Shown here in pieces: positions 56,404-64,000 of a stretch of 64,000 nucleotides of DNA (positions within the stretch are counted from its first letter, which is position 1; the number at the start of each line of letters is the position of its first letter). The DNA is from Saccharothrix sp. NRRL B-16314. Lineage in GTDB: Bacteria; Actinomycetota; Actinomycetes; Mycobacteriales; Pseudonocardiaceae. The notes beneath the pieces were generated by a model that was given only the letters and a program-made list of their open reading frames with translations, ran no database searches and was not told where the DNA came from. The translations under genes and the position numbers were made by a program. The DNA is taken from the NCBI RefSeq assembly GCF_000716595.1, contig NZ_JNXC01000003.1, forward strand, positions 186,001 through 250,000, written 5' to 3'.

Positions 56404-57258
56404 GTGCTGAGGCTGGCTGGCGCACGCCTTCTCGACGAGCGGGACCTGACCGAGGTCCTGGCGGTGCTCGCGGCCGACCCGGTGGCGTCCTGCATGGTCG
56501 CCGCCCGGGTCGAGGTCGCGGGCCTGGACCCGTGGCGGCTGGGCGGCGAGGTGTGGGCGTACGACCACCGCTCGCTGCGCGGCGGCCGGGTCGACGCGCT
56601 CTGCTTCGCCGGCCCGAACCTCATCCCCCTCTGCGGTGACGCGCCCGCGCTGCGCAGCTTCGCGGACCGGGCCCGCCGCCGCGGCCGGATGTGCTCGTCG
56701 CTCGTCGGGCCCGCCGAGCAGGTGCTCGGGTTGTGGGAGGAGCTGGCACCGGACTGGGGCCCGGCCCGCGAGGTGCGCGCCGACCAGCCGTTGATGGCGA
56801 TGGGCGGCAGCCCGTCGATCCCGATGGACCCGCTGGTCCGCCCGGTGCGGCCGGAGGAGTTGGACCGGTACCTGCCGGCGGCGATCGCCATGTTCATCGA
56901 GGAGGTCGGCGTCGACCCGTGCGCGGAGGACGGCGGCGTGTCGTACCGGGCGCGGGTGGCCGAGCTCATCGCGGGCGGGCGGGCGTTCGCCCGGTTCGAG
57001 GGCGGCGACGTGGTGTTCAAGGCCGAGATCGGCGCCATGTCGACGAAGGTCGGCCAGATCCAGGGCGTGTGGGTGCGGCCGGACCGGCGTGGCCGCGGCA
57101 TCGGGACGGCGGGCACGGCGGCGGTGGCCGAACGCCTGGTCCGGGGGCTGGGGCGGACGGCTTCGCTGTACGTGAACTCGTACAACGACGTGGCGAAGGC
57201 GGCGTACCGCCGGATCGGGTTCGCCCAGGTCGGGCAGTACGCGACCGTGCTGTTCTGA
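56404..57258 (+). CDS. GNAT acetyltransferase with DUF4081 N-terminal domain
   Basis: 284 residues. N-terminal DUF4081 region (about 1-130, LLDERDLTEVLAVLAADPVASCMV) and C-terminal GNAT domain with acetyl-CoA loop VWVRPDRRGRGIGTAG and the YVNSYNDVAKAAYRRIGF end. Acetylates an unknown substrate. GTG start 6 bp after a CAGGCT hexamer, no ribosome site. The gene has the same place after ispG in Mycobacterium (Rv2867c, from memory). Confidence 0.88.
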   Translation: MLRLAGARLLDERDLTEVLAVLAADPVASCMVAARVEVAGLDPWRLGGEVWAYDHRSLRGGRVDALCFAGPNLIPLCGDAPALRSFADRARRRGRMCSSLVGPAEQVLGLWEELAPDWGPAREVRADQPLMAMGGSPSIPMDPLVRPVRPEELDRYLPAAIAMFIEEVGVDPCAEDGGVSYRARVAELIAGGRAFARFEGGDVVFKAEIGAMSTKVGQIQGVWVRPDRRGRGIGTAGTAAVAERLVRGLGRTASLYVNSYNDVAKAAYRRIGFAQVGQYATVLF

Positions 57259-57350
57259 CCCGCTGCGGACGTGGTCCCTGTGGGCGTCACGGCCGATGCC
57301 ACGGCGGGCGGCCCTCCTCGCGGGCGGTTGGAACGGGCATACTCGGCGCC

Positions 57351-59165
57351 GTGATCGCGCGCACGCCGGCTCTGCCTCGGTTCGCTCTGCTCGGGGTCGT
57401 CCTGCTGCTCGTCAGCGGCTGCGGCCTGTTCTCCTCCCGTCCCGGCCCCGACGAGGTGGCCAACGACTTCGTGGCCAAGCTCGCCGCCGGTGACGTCGAC
57501 GGCGCCGCCGGTGCGACCGACGACCCGGCCGGCGCCAAGGAGGTGCTCGGCAAGTTCCGCGAGGAGTTGAAGCCCGTCGGGCTGAAGGCCGCGGTCCGGC
57601 AGATGCGCTCGTCCGGCGAGTCGTCCTCCGCCGGCGCGACCGTGCTGCTCGACTGGGACCTCGGGCACGACCACGCGTGGAGCTACGAGACCGAGTTCGA
57701 CCTGCGCCGCGAGGAGGACGACTGGAAGGTGCACTGGGCGCCTTCGGTCGTGCACCCCAAGCTGGCCGCGCAGCAGACGCTGGGAGTCGCCGAGGTGCGG
57801 CCCGCGCTGGCACCGGTGCTGGACCGCGACGGTACGCCGCTGCTGTCGCCCGAGCAGGTCGTGTCGATCCTGCTCGACGCGAAGGAAGCCGGTGACGTGG
57901 GCGCGGTGGCCGGTGCGCTGGCCGCGGCCCTGACGCCGATCGACGCCGCCATCACCCAGCAGTCGATCGTGGACGGGGTGGCGAAGGTGCCCGCCGGGCA
58001 GGTGTACCAGGTGGCCGCGCTGCGCGACGCGGACTACCAGACCGTGAAGCCCGTGATCTACGAGTTGCCGGGGGTGCGGTTCACCAGCCGGACGAGCTTG
58101 CTCGCGCCGTCGCGCACGTTCGGGTCGCAGGTGCTGCCGGCGGTGCGCAAGGCGGTGGAGGAGGAGATCGCCGGACGGGCGGGAGTGCGCGTCTACACGG
58201 TCAACGCCGCAGGTGACGAGGTGGAGACCCTGCACGAGCAGCCGCCGGAGCCGGCTCAGGCGGTGGCGACGGCGTTGAGCCGGACCGCGCAGACGGCGGC
58301 CGAGGACGCGCTGGAGCCGGTGCCGCAGGCGGCGATGCTGGTGGCGATCCAGGCGTCGACCGGCGAGATCCTGGCCGTGGCGCAGAACGACCCGGCCGAC
58401 GCCGAGGGCCCGGTGGCGCTGACCGGCCGTTACCCGCCGGGGTCGACGTTCAAGATCGTGACGGCGGCGGCGGCCTTGTCGTCCGGGCAGGCGACCGCGG
58501 ACAGCCCGTTGCCGTGCCCCGGCAAGACGACCATCGACGGGCGCCGGATCGTCCCGAACGACCACGACTTCGACAAGGGCACGATCCCGCTGCACTCGGC
58601 GTTCGCGTTCTCGTGCAACACGACGTTCGCGCAGTTGGCGGCGGGGATGCCGGCGGACGCGCTGACCAAGGCGGCGGACTCGTTCGGGCTGGGCGTCGAC
58701 TTCGAGATCCCGGCGATCACCACGGTCACCGGTTCCGCGCCGCCCGCCACCGACGTGGTGGAGCGGGCGGAGGACGGGTTCGGCCAGGGGAAGCTGGTGG
58801 CGAGCCCGTTCGGGATGGCAGTGGTGGCCGCGACGGTGGCGTCCGGCAAGGTGCCCGTCCCGACGTTGCTGAAGGGCCGGGAGACCAAGGCCGACCACAC
58901 CCCGACCCCGCCCACCCCGGCCGTGCTCGAGCCGTTGCGGGCGATGATGCGCGAGGTGGTCGAGTCCGGCACCGCGCCGCAGCTGCGGCCGTACGGGGAC
59001 GTGCGGGGGAAGACGGGGACGGCGCAGTTCGGGGACGGCACGAACTCGCACGGCTGGTTCGTCGGGTACCGGGGCGATGTGGCGTTCGCGACCCTGCTGC
59101 TGGGCACCAACAGCTCCGCTCCGGCGGTCGACGCGTCGGCCCGCTTCCTCGCCGCACTGGACTGA
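57351..59165 (+). CDS. Penicillin-binding lipoprotein (transpeptidase)
   Basis: 604 residues. Signal peptide II with lipobox LLVSGC (Cys about residue 24), an NTF2/MecA-like N-terminal domain (about 35-150), a dimerisation part, and the transpeptidase with the three active-site motifs: SxxK in PGSTFKI, SxN in SCNTT, and KTGTAQ. It cross-links peptidoglycan from a lipid-anchored position; related to Rv2864c. GTG at 57351. Beta-lactams are expected ligands. Precedes the vapBC pair. Confidence 0.92.
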   Translation: MIARTPALPRFALLGVVLLLVSGCGLFSSRPGPDEVANDFVAKLAAGDVDGAAGATDDPAGAKEVLGKFREELKPVGLKAAVRQMRSSGESSSAGATVLLDWDLGHDHAWSYETEFDLRREEDDWKVHWAPSVVHPKLAAQQTLGVAEVRPALAPVLDRDGTPLLSPEQVVSILLDAKEAGDVGAVAGALAAALTPIDAAITQQSIVDGVAKVPAGQVYQVAALRDADYQTVKPVIYELPGVRFTSRTSLLAPSRTFGSQVLPAVRKAVEEEIAGRAGVRVYTVNAAGDEVETLHEQPPEPAQAVATALSRTAQTAAEDALEPVPQAAMLVAIQASTGEILAVAQNDPADAEGPVALTGRYPPGSTFKIVTAAAALSSGQATADSPLPCPGKTTIDGRRIVPNDHDFDKGTIPLHSAFAFSCNTTFAQLAAGMPADALTKAADSFGLGVDFEIPAITTVTGSAPPATDVVERAEDGFGQGKLVASPFGMAVVAATVASGKVPVPTLLKGRETKADHTPTPPTPAVLEPLRAMMREVVESGTAPQLRPYGDVRGKTGTAQFGDGTNSHGWFVGYRGDVAFATLLLGTNSSAPAVDASARFLAALD

Positions 59166-59185
59166 ACGGCCCAACATCAATGTGA

Positions 59186-59191
59186 TACCAT
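59186..59191 (+). promoter_or_regulatory. -10 box TACCAT, leaderless layout
   Basis: TACCAT ends 7 bp before the ATG at 59199 of the antitoxin gene. Confidence 0.45.
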
Positions 59192-59198
59192 GTTGCAC

Positions 59199-59474
59199 AT
59201 GGATCGGATCGGCCTGCGGGAACTCCGCCACCACCCGAGTGAGTACGTCCGGCGAGCCGAGGCCGGAGAACGGATCGCGGTCACCGACCACGGTCGGGTG
59301 GTCGCCGAGCTCGGTCCTCCGCGGGGCGAGACGTCGAGCCTGCGCGACCAGCTCATCGCCAACGGCGAACTGCTTCGCGGCCGAGGTGCGCGCCTGCCCG
59401 AGCCCTTGCCCGCCACGTCGGGCACGCCGATCTCGGCAGTGCTGCGCCAGATGCGTGAAGACGAGCGCTGGTGA
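59199..59474 (+). CDS. Type II antitoxin, Phd/YefM type (VapB)
   Basis: 91 residues. N-terminal Phd/YefM DNA-binding fold (LRELRHHPSEYVRRAEAGERIAVTDHGRVVAEL) and a less ordered C-terminus that would wrap the toxin. ATG 59199 (leaderless layout) is preferred over the ATG at 59190, which overlaps the -10-like box. Its stop overlaps the toxin start by 4 bp (GTGA). Confidence 0.9.
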   Translation: MDRIGLRELRHHPSEYVRRAEAGERIAVTDHGRVVAELGPPRGETSSLRDQLIANGELLRGRGARLPEPLPATSGTPISAVLRQMREDERW

Positions 59475-59866
59475 TCTACCTCGACACGTCGGCGCTGGCC
59501 AAGCTCGTGCACGCGGAAGCCGAGACGGCCGCGCTCCGCGACTGGCTGGGTGACCGGGCGGGCATCAGGTTGGTCAGCAGCTCCCTGGCGCGGGTCGAAC
59601 TGGTCCGCGCCGTCCGGGCCGAAGGCGACACCTCGATCCGGCAGGCCGCGTTGATCCTGGTCGAGCTCGACCAGATGCACATGACCATGGACCTGCTCGA
59701 CGCGGCGGGCGCGCTGCCGCTCCCGCTCAAGTCGCTGGACGCGATCCACCTCGTGTCGGCGCTGCGGCTGCGGGGTGACCTGGACGCGTTCGTCGCCTAC
59801 GACAAGCGACTCCTGGCCGCCGCCGACGACATGGGGCTGCCGATCGCCTCACCCGGAGCGGCCTGA
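59471..59866 (+). CDS. Type II toxin, PIN-domain ribonuclease (VapC)
   Basis: 131 residues, PIN domain with all expected acidic residues: Asp in IYLDTSALAK, Glu in RVELVRAV, Asp in SLDAIHLVSA, Asp in VAYDKRLLAA. Mg-dependent ribonuclease, probably acting on tRNA or rRNA. Coupled to the antitoxin. The locus, between the PBP gene and map, is also where M. tuberculosis carries vapBC23 (from memory). Confidence 0.92.
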   Translation: MIYLDTSALAKLVHAEAETAALRDWLGDRAGIRLVSSSLARVELVRAVRAEGDTSIRQAALILVELDQMHMTMDLLDAAGALPLPLKSLDAIHLVSALRLRGDLDAFVAYDKRLLAAADDMGLPIASPGAA

Positions 59867-59913
59867 CCGACCGCGTAGGGGACAGGCGGCGCATGCGGTG
59901 TCACGCTGAGCCG

Positions 59914-59919
59914 TAACCT
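59914..59919 (+). promoter_or_regulatory. -10 box TAACCT, leaderless layout
   Basis: TAACCT ends 7 bp before the ATG at 59927 of map; a GGGGGG run in the same gap could instead serve as a ribosome site. Confidence 0.4.
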
Positions 59920-59926
59920 GGGGGGC

Positions 59927-60784
59927 ATGTCCGTGCGTGCCGTCCTCCAGCCAGGTGTTCAGTCCCCGCGCCGTCCGGTGCCCGCCCAGATCGTGCGGCC
60001 CGAGTACGTCGATCGGCCCGAACCCCAGCGCAACACCGATCCCTGGGTACAGCCGCCCGAGGTGATCGACGCCATGCGGGTCGCGGGGCGGCTGGCGGCG
60101 CAGGCGTTGCAGGAAGCGGGCAAGGTCATCGTGCCGGGGGTCACCACCGACGAGATCGACGCGGTCGCGCACGAGTTCCTGTGCGACAACGGAGCCTACC
60201 CGTCCACGCTCGGCTACCGCGGTTTCCCCAAGTCCTGCTGCACCTCGCTGAACGAGGTCATCTGCCACGGCATCCCCGACTCGACCGTGGTCGAGGACGG
60301 TGACATCGTCAACGTCGACGTCACCGCCTACATCGGCGGCGTGCACGGCGACACGAACGCGACGTTCCTCGCCGGCGACGTGAGCGAGGAGGCCCGCCTC
60401 CTGGTCGAACGCACGCACGAGGCCACCATGCGCGCCATCAAGGCCGTCAAGCCGGGCCGCCAGCTGAACGTCGTCGGCCGCGTCATCGAGTCCTACGCCA
60501 ACCGCTTCGGCTACGGCGTGGTGCGCGACTTCACCGGCCACGGCATCGGCCGCACCTTCCACAGCGGCCTGGTCGTGCTGCACTACGACGCGCCGCACGT
60601 GCCCACGGTCATCGAGACGGGCATGACGTTCACCATCGAGCCGATGATCACCCTCGGCGGCATCGAGCACGACCTCTGGGACGACAGCTGGACGGTCACC
60701 ACCCGCGACAAGAGCTGGACCGCCCAGTTCGAGCACACGATCGTGGTCACCGACGACGGCGCCGAGATCCTCACCGTCTGCTGA
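59927..60784 (+). CDS. map: Methionine aminopeptidase, type I
   Basis: 285 residues. Removes initiator methionine. An actinobacterial N-terminal extension with PxxPV motif precedes the pita-bread fold; metal ligands Asp ([15 protein letters not shown]), His (GHGIGRTFH), Glu (FTIEPM) and Glu (QFEHT) are present. ATG at 59927. The 3' end overlaps the end of the convergent hydrolase gene by 14 bp. Confidence 0.96.
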   Translation: MSVRAVLQPGVQSPRRPVPAQIVRPEYVDRPEPQRNTDPWVQPPEVIDAMRVAGRLAAQALQEAGKVIVPGVTTDEIDAVAHEFLCDNGAYPSTLGYRGFPKSCCTSLNEVICHGIPDSTVVEDGDIVNVDVTAYIGGVHGDTNATFLAGDVSEEARLLVERTHEATMRAIKAVKPGRQLNVVGRVIESYANRFGYGVVRDFTGHGIGRTFHSGLVVLHYDAPHVPTVIETGMTFTIEPMITLGGIEHDLWDDSWTVTTRDKSWTAQFEHTIVVTDDGAEILTVC

Positions 60785-61469
60785 TCAGCGGCACGAGCGC
60801 GGTGGCCACCTCGTCGGGCGACGTCACCGCCCCGAGGTGGTGGCTGTCCAGCTCCACCACCGGCCAGCCCAGCTCACGCGCCGCCGCGGCGGCCTTGGCG
60901 TAGGCGGGGCTGAGCTGCACGTACGAGCACGGCCCGGTCCACGCCACGGTGGGCCGGGGCTCCTTCAGGAACGCCAGCGGCACCTCGGGCGCCTCGGCCT
61001 CGATCTCCTCCAGCACCCGCACGTCCGGCACCATCGCGGACAGCGCCTCGGGCGCGAACCACAGGTCCCAGCGCGGCATCAGGCCGTCCCGCGAGATGGC
61101 CTTGAGGTGCGCCATCCGCTCGGCCGGCGCGTCGTCCCGCCAGCTCCGGCCCGGCGTCGGCAGGTCGGCGTCGAGGAACACCAGCCCGCGCACGGGCGTC
61201 TCCAGCGCGTCGGCGAACGCGGGCAGCAGCGGACCGGCGCCGCTGTGCCCGACGAGGACCAGCTCGCCCTCCACCAGCGCGTCCTCGACGGCGTCCGCGA
61301 ACGCGCCGATCAGCCGCTGGTGGACGGGCGCGGCGTTGACCGTGACCCGCAGGTCGAGCGACACCACCGGGTGGCCGAGTGCGGCGAGCGCCCCGGCGAG
61401 CGGGCGCAGGCTCGCCGGCCCGAGGTAGGGGCTGTGCACCAGGACTGCGGTGGCGGGGGCGTCGACCAT
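60771..61469 (-). CDS. Alpha/beta hydrolase
   Basis: 232 residues. Nucleophile elbow [13 protein letters not shown] (Ser), a [10 protein letters not shown] lid region, and the catalytic His in LDSHHLGAV; the Asp is probably that in FLDADLP or near VELDSH. Small cytoplasmic esterase-like protein; substrate unknown. ATG at 61469; the rest of the long frame upstream is antisense to cobQ and is not coding. Its last codons overlap map on the other strand, so transcription from either side can interfere. Confidence 0.8.
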   Translation of the reverse strand: MVDAPATAVLVHSPYLGPASLRPLAGALAALGHPVVSLDLRVTVNAAPVHQRLIGAFADAVEDALVEGELVLVGHSGAGPLLPAFADALETPVRGLVFLDADLPTPGRSWRDDAPAERMAHLKAISRDGLMPRWDLWFAPEALSAMVPDVRVLEEIEAEAPEVPLAFLKEPRPTVAWTGPCSYVQLSPAYAKAAAAARELGWPVVELDSHHLGAVTSPDEVATALVPLISRR

Positions 61470-61538
61470 GGTGTGGATGATGTCAGCCGGGACCGACAAA
61501 GTCCGGCAGTCGGGTCGGTCGAGTGTGAGGGGGCCGTG

Positions 61539-63062
61539 GTGCGGGGTGCGTTGCTCGTCGCGGGTACGACGTCGGACGCGGGGAAGAGCGTGCTGACCGC
61601 CGGTCTGTGCCGGTGGCTCACCCGGCGCGGGGTGCGGACGGCTCCGTTCAAGGCGCAGAACATGTCCAACAACTCGGTCGTGACGCGGGACGGCGGCGAG
61701 ATCGGCCGCGCGCAGGCGCTCCAGGCCGCCGCGTGCGGGTTGGAGCCGAGCGTGCGGTTCAACCCGGTGCTGCTCAAGCCCGGCGGCGACCGCAGTTCGC
61801 AGGTCGTGGTGCTGGGCCGGGCCGTGGGCGAGGTGTCCGCGCTGTCCTACCGCGAGCGCAAGGCCGAGCTGCTCACCACCGTTCTCTCCACTTTGGACAG
61901 TCTGCGGGACGACTACGAGGTGGTGGTCTGCGAGGGCGCGGGGTCGCCGGCCGAGATCAACCTCAGGGCGAACGACATCGCGAACATGGGGCTGGCGCGG
62001 GCGGCGAACCTGCCGGTGATCGTGGTCGGCGACATCGACCGCGGCGGGGTGTTCGCGCACCTCTTCGGCACGCTGGCGCTGCTCGACCCGGCGGACCAGG
62101 CGCTGGTCGGCGGGTTCGTGGTGAACAAGTTCCGCGGTGACCCGGCGTTGCTGGAACCCGGCCTGCGGCAGCTCCGGGCGCTCACCGGGCGCCCGGTGCT
62201 CGGTGTGCTGCCGTGGCGGGAAGACCTGTGGCTGGACGCGGAGGACTCGTTGTCCTACGCGGCGGACGGCGTGATCGGTCGGCCGGAGCCACCGCGCGGC
62301 GACCAGTGGCTGCGGGTGGCCGTGGTGCGGCTGCCGCGGATCTCCAACGCCACCGACGTGGAGGCGTTGGCCTGCGAGCCCGGTGTGTCGGTGCGGTTCG
62401 TCACCGAGCCGTCCCGGTTGGCCGACGCGGACCTGGTGGTCGTGCCGGGTTCGAAGGCCACCGTCGACGACCTGCGCTGGCTGCGCGCCACGGGGCTCGC
62501 CGACGCGATCGCCGCGCACGACGGACCGGTGCTCGGCATCTGCGGTGGGTTCCAGATGCTCGGCCGGACCATCGAGGACGAGGTCGAGTCGCGCGCGGGC
62601 GCCGTGGACGGCTTGGGCCTGCTCGACGTGGACGTGCGGTTCCGGCCCGACAAGACCTTGCGGCAGCCGCACGGCGACGCGTTGGGCGAGTCCGTCACGG
62701 GCTACGAGATCCACCACGGCGTGGTCACCCGCAACGCCGAGCAGGGCTTGGTGACCCTGCCGGACGGCACGCCGGAAGGCGCCCTGCGCGGCCGTGTCGC
62801 CGGGACGCACTGGCACGGGTTGCTGGAGAACGACGCGTTCCGCCGGACGTTCCTGCGCTGGGCCGCCGGCCACGCGGGCCGGGACGGCTTCACCCCCGCA
62901 CCGGACACGGACTTCGCCGGACGGCGGACCGCTCAGCTCGACCTCCTCGGTGACCTGGTCGCGGACCACCTGGACACCGACGCGGCGTGGGCGTTGCTGG
63001 AGAAGGGCGCTCCGCCGGGACTTCCGGTGATCCCTCCCGCCGGTGCGCCGCCGATCACGTGA
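61539..63062 (+). CDS. cobQ: Cobyric acid synthase
   Basis: 507 residues. Glutamine-dependent amidation of adenosylcobyrinic acid a,c-diamide to cobyric acid in the cobalamin pathway. N-terminal P-loop-like [11 protein letters not shown], the [11 protein letters not shown] motif, and C-terminal class I amidotransferase with Cys in [10 protein letters not shown] and His in [13 protein letters not shown] at 61539 or 61536, after GAGGGGG. Stands alone; no cobalamin riboswitch is seen upstream, and no other cobalamin gene lies here. Confidence 0.94.
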   Translation: MRGALLVAGTTSDAGKSVLTAGLCRWLTRRGVRTAPFKAQNMSNNSVVTRDGGEIGRAQALQAAACGLEPSVRFNPVLLKPGGDRSSQVVVLGRAVGEVSALSYRERKAELLTTVLSTLDSLRDDYEVVVCEGAGSPAEINLRANDIANMGLARAANLPVIVVGDIDRGGVFAHLFGTLALLDPADQALVGGFVVNKFRGDPALLEPGLRQLRALTGRPVLGVLPWREDLWLDAEDSLSYAADGVIGRPEPPRGDQWLRVAVVRLPRISNATDVEALACEPGVSVRFVTEPSRLADADLVVVPGSKATVDDLRWLRATGLADAIAAHDGPVLGICGGFQMLGRTIEDEVESRAGAVDGLGLLDVDVRFRPDKTLRQPHGDALGESVTGYEIHHGVVTRNAEQGLVTLPDGTPEGALRGRVAGTHWHGLLENDAFRRTFLRWAAGHAGRDGFTPAPDTDFAGRRTAQLDLLGDLVADHLDTDAAWALLEKGAPPGLPVIPPAGAPPIT

Positions 63063-63437
63063 CGGCCTGCACCGCGGTGCGCGCGACCGGCAAGTCGCGC
63101 GAGGGTGCCACCGGTGGGCGGGGCCGTGTGGGCGATCCGGTGCTCGAAAGACGGTGCGGCTGCCCGGCCGGCAAGCCGGGTCGACCACCCGCGTCGTTTC
63201 ATCGAGGACCGTGCGGACGCATCCGGGCGGTGAGTGGATCGTCGGAGGCCACAGCGGACGTCAGAGGTCCGAGTGGGCGTTGGACTTCGGTCTGCGGATG
63301 GACGTCAGAACCCGGCCTCGCAGCGGGGGGACAGGTGCAGTCGAGCTAGCACGTCACACCTCCGCTCACGGGTAGTCACACACTGAAGGTACCGGCGGCC
63401 ACCCGGGGGATACGTCGCCCGTTCGGGGCATCACCGG
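63063..63437. other. Gene-free interval
   Basis: 375 bp between cobQ and the pentapeptide-repeat gene. A weak CCCGGC/GCCGGG hairpin at 63163-63180 could end the cobQ transcript. Open frames here on both strands have no recognisable domain or codon pattern. Confidence 0.6.
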
Positions 63438-64000
63438 TCATCGATCGGCTACCAGCACGGCCCACTCCGGCTCGGCGGCCTGCTCCACCCACCCCGCCGG
63501 CCACTTCCGCCGCACGTCCCGCGTGCGGGTGCGCGCGCCGGCGAGGGCAGCTGCCGTGTGCACGCCGAAGTCCGTCCCGCCCTCGAAAACCGCGCCCCGG
63601 AACACCGAGTCGCCGAACCGGACCCGCCGGAAGTCCGCCAGGTCGCGGAAGCACGTCTCCCGGAAGTCCGCGGTCCCGGTGAACTCCGTGCCGCGGAACG
63701 CCGCCGAGCCGACGAACGCGCTGCCCGCGAACGACGCCGACCGGACCCGCGCGTGGGTCAGGGTCAGCTTCACCAGCGTGGCGTTGGACAGGTCGAGCCC
63801 GATGTCGGCCCAGAACGCGTCGGGCCGGTCCGGCCGCAAGTGGGTGGCCAGCAGCCCGGCGGCGGTCTGCCGCACTTCCAGCTCCTGGTAGCGGTCCGCG
63901 TCGCGCGGCCCGACCCGTGCCCTGGCCCGCACCTCCGGCGGCGGGGTGAACGGCATCCGCAGGTACGCGCAGACCAGGTTGACGATCGTCTGCCGGTGCG
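63438..64000 (-). CDS. Pentapeptide-repeat protein, 5' end beyond the window
   Basis: The frame is open from the window edge. Residues at the edge read RQTIVNLVCAYLRMPF, the typical segment before the repeats in a group of actinobacterial membrane-linked pentapeptide proteins; the repeats (A/S-F-x-G, e.g. ASFAGSAFVGSAAFRG) follow from about 63600-63770. These form a right-handed beta-helix. An N-terminal membrane part is probably outside the window. The product end (WPAGWVEQAAEPEW) lacks a domain. Function unknown. Confidence 0.8.
   Translation of the reverse strand, partial: HRQTIVNLVCAYLRMPFTPPPEVRARARVGPRDADRYQELEVRQTAAGLLATHLRPDRPDAFWADIGLDLSNATLVKLTLTHARVRSASFAGSAFVGSAAFRGTEFTGTADFRETCFRDLADFRRVRFGDSVFRGAVFEGGTDFGVHTAAALAGARTRTRDVRRKWPAGWVEQAAEPEWAVLVADR

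Noticed and set aside
56055..59291. A 1078-residue open frame on the minus strand
   Set aside because: It is antisense to the GNAT and PBP genes, has no domain, and is rich in Arg/His/Gly as expected from a shadow of GC-rich codons.
61470..61538. Cobalamin riboswitch before cobQ
   Set aside because: The gap to the divergent hydrolase is under 70 bp, too short, and no B12-box-like sequence is seen.

Overview
The window is a chromosomal segment of a high-GC (roughly 70%+ by eye) actinomycete. GTG starts are common, WhiG, GlnR-type boxes and DUF2469/DUF2631 proteins are present, and the long gene order matches, from memory, both the Mycobacterium tuberculosis ftsY-to-mapB block and the Streptomyces whiG-rpsB-tsf-pyrH-frr-cdsA block. 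Together with an Imm1 gene and the general protein style this points to the Pseudonocardiales (Saccharothrix, Actinosynnema or Lentzea-like); the genus is an inference. No rRNA, tRNA, insertion sequence, prophage or CRISPR array was seen.

Layout. 0-5.3 kb: 3' part of a secreted S1 protease, an SSS transporter with anhydro-MurNAc kinase (cell-wall sugar recycling, with a DasR/dre-like palindrome at its start), then ftsY. 5.3-5.5 kb: a symmetric nested inverted repeat. 5.5-13.8 kb: a ureide block, with an IclR/AllR-like regulator divergent from malate synthase plus a DUF6986 aldolase, an orphan Imm1 gene, uricase, HIU hydrolase and OHCU decarboxylase, divergent from allantoinase and allantoicase. 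Two pairs of 15-bp operators, each pair spaced exactly 21 bp, sit in the two control regions. Together the genes convert urate to ureidoglycolate, and malate synthase uses the glyoxylate that would follow. 14-20 kb: a secreted tripeptidyl aminopeptidase, then amtB-glnK-glnD behind GlnR-like boxes, so ammonium uptake and PII signalling lie next to a nitrogen-releasing pathway.

20-31.6 kb: small P-loop ATPase, ffh, amidohydrolase, a 17-bp minisatellite, two CPBP membrane proteases, pxpA, then the ribosome-maturation run rpsP-khpA-rimM-trmD-rplS, two tandem signal peptidases, rnhB and a DUF2469 gene. 31.7-38.5 kb: yraN-comM-dprA-xerC-whiG, a 780-bp repeat-rich gap and an M23 peptidase; a pair of DnaA boxes with 19-bp period lies at each end of this block. 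38.7-43 kb: rpsB-tsf-pyrH-frr-cdsA. 43-52.6 kb is more accessory: VOC protein, methyltransferase, aldo/keto reductase, a 14-bp repeat array, PadR regulator, rlmN, an AbiE-type toxin-antitoxin locus with a frameshifted toxin, DUF2631, a two-component system whose kinase ends in an extracytoplasmic domain, and a GlsB-like protein. 52.7-61 kb: dxr-rip-ispG (MEP pathway with site-2 protease), GNAT, lipoprotein PBP, VapBC and map. 60.8-64 kb: alpha/beta hydrolase, cobyric acid synthase and a partial pentapeptide-repeat protein.

A recurrent regulatory feature is a TANNNT hexamer placed 6-8 bp before the start codon (at least eleven genes), the arrangement expected for leaderless mRNAs.
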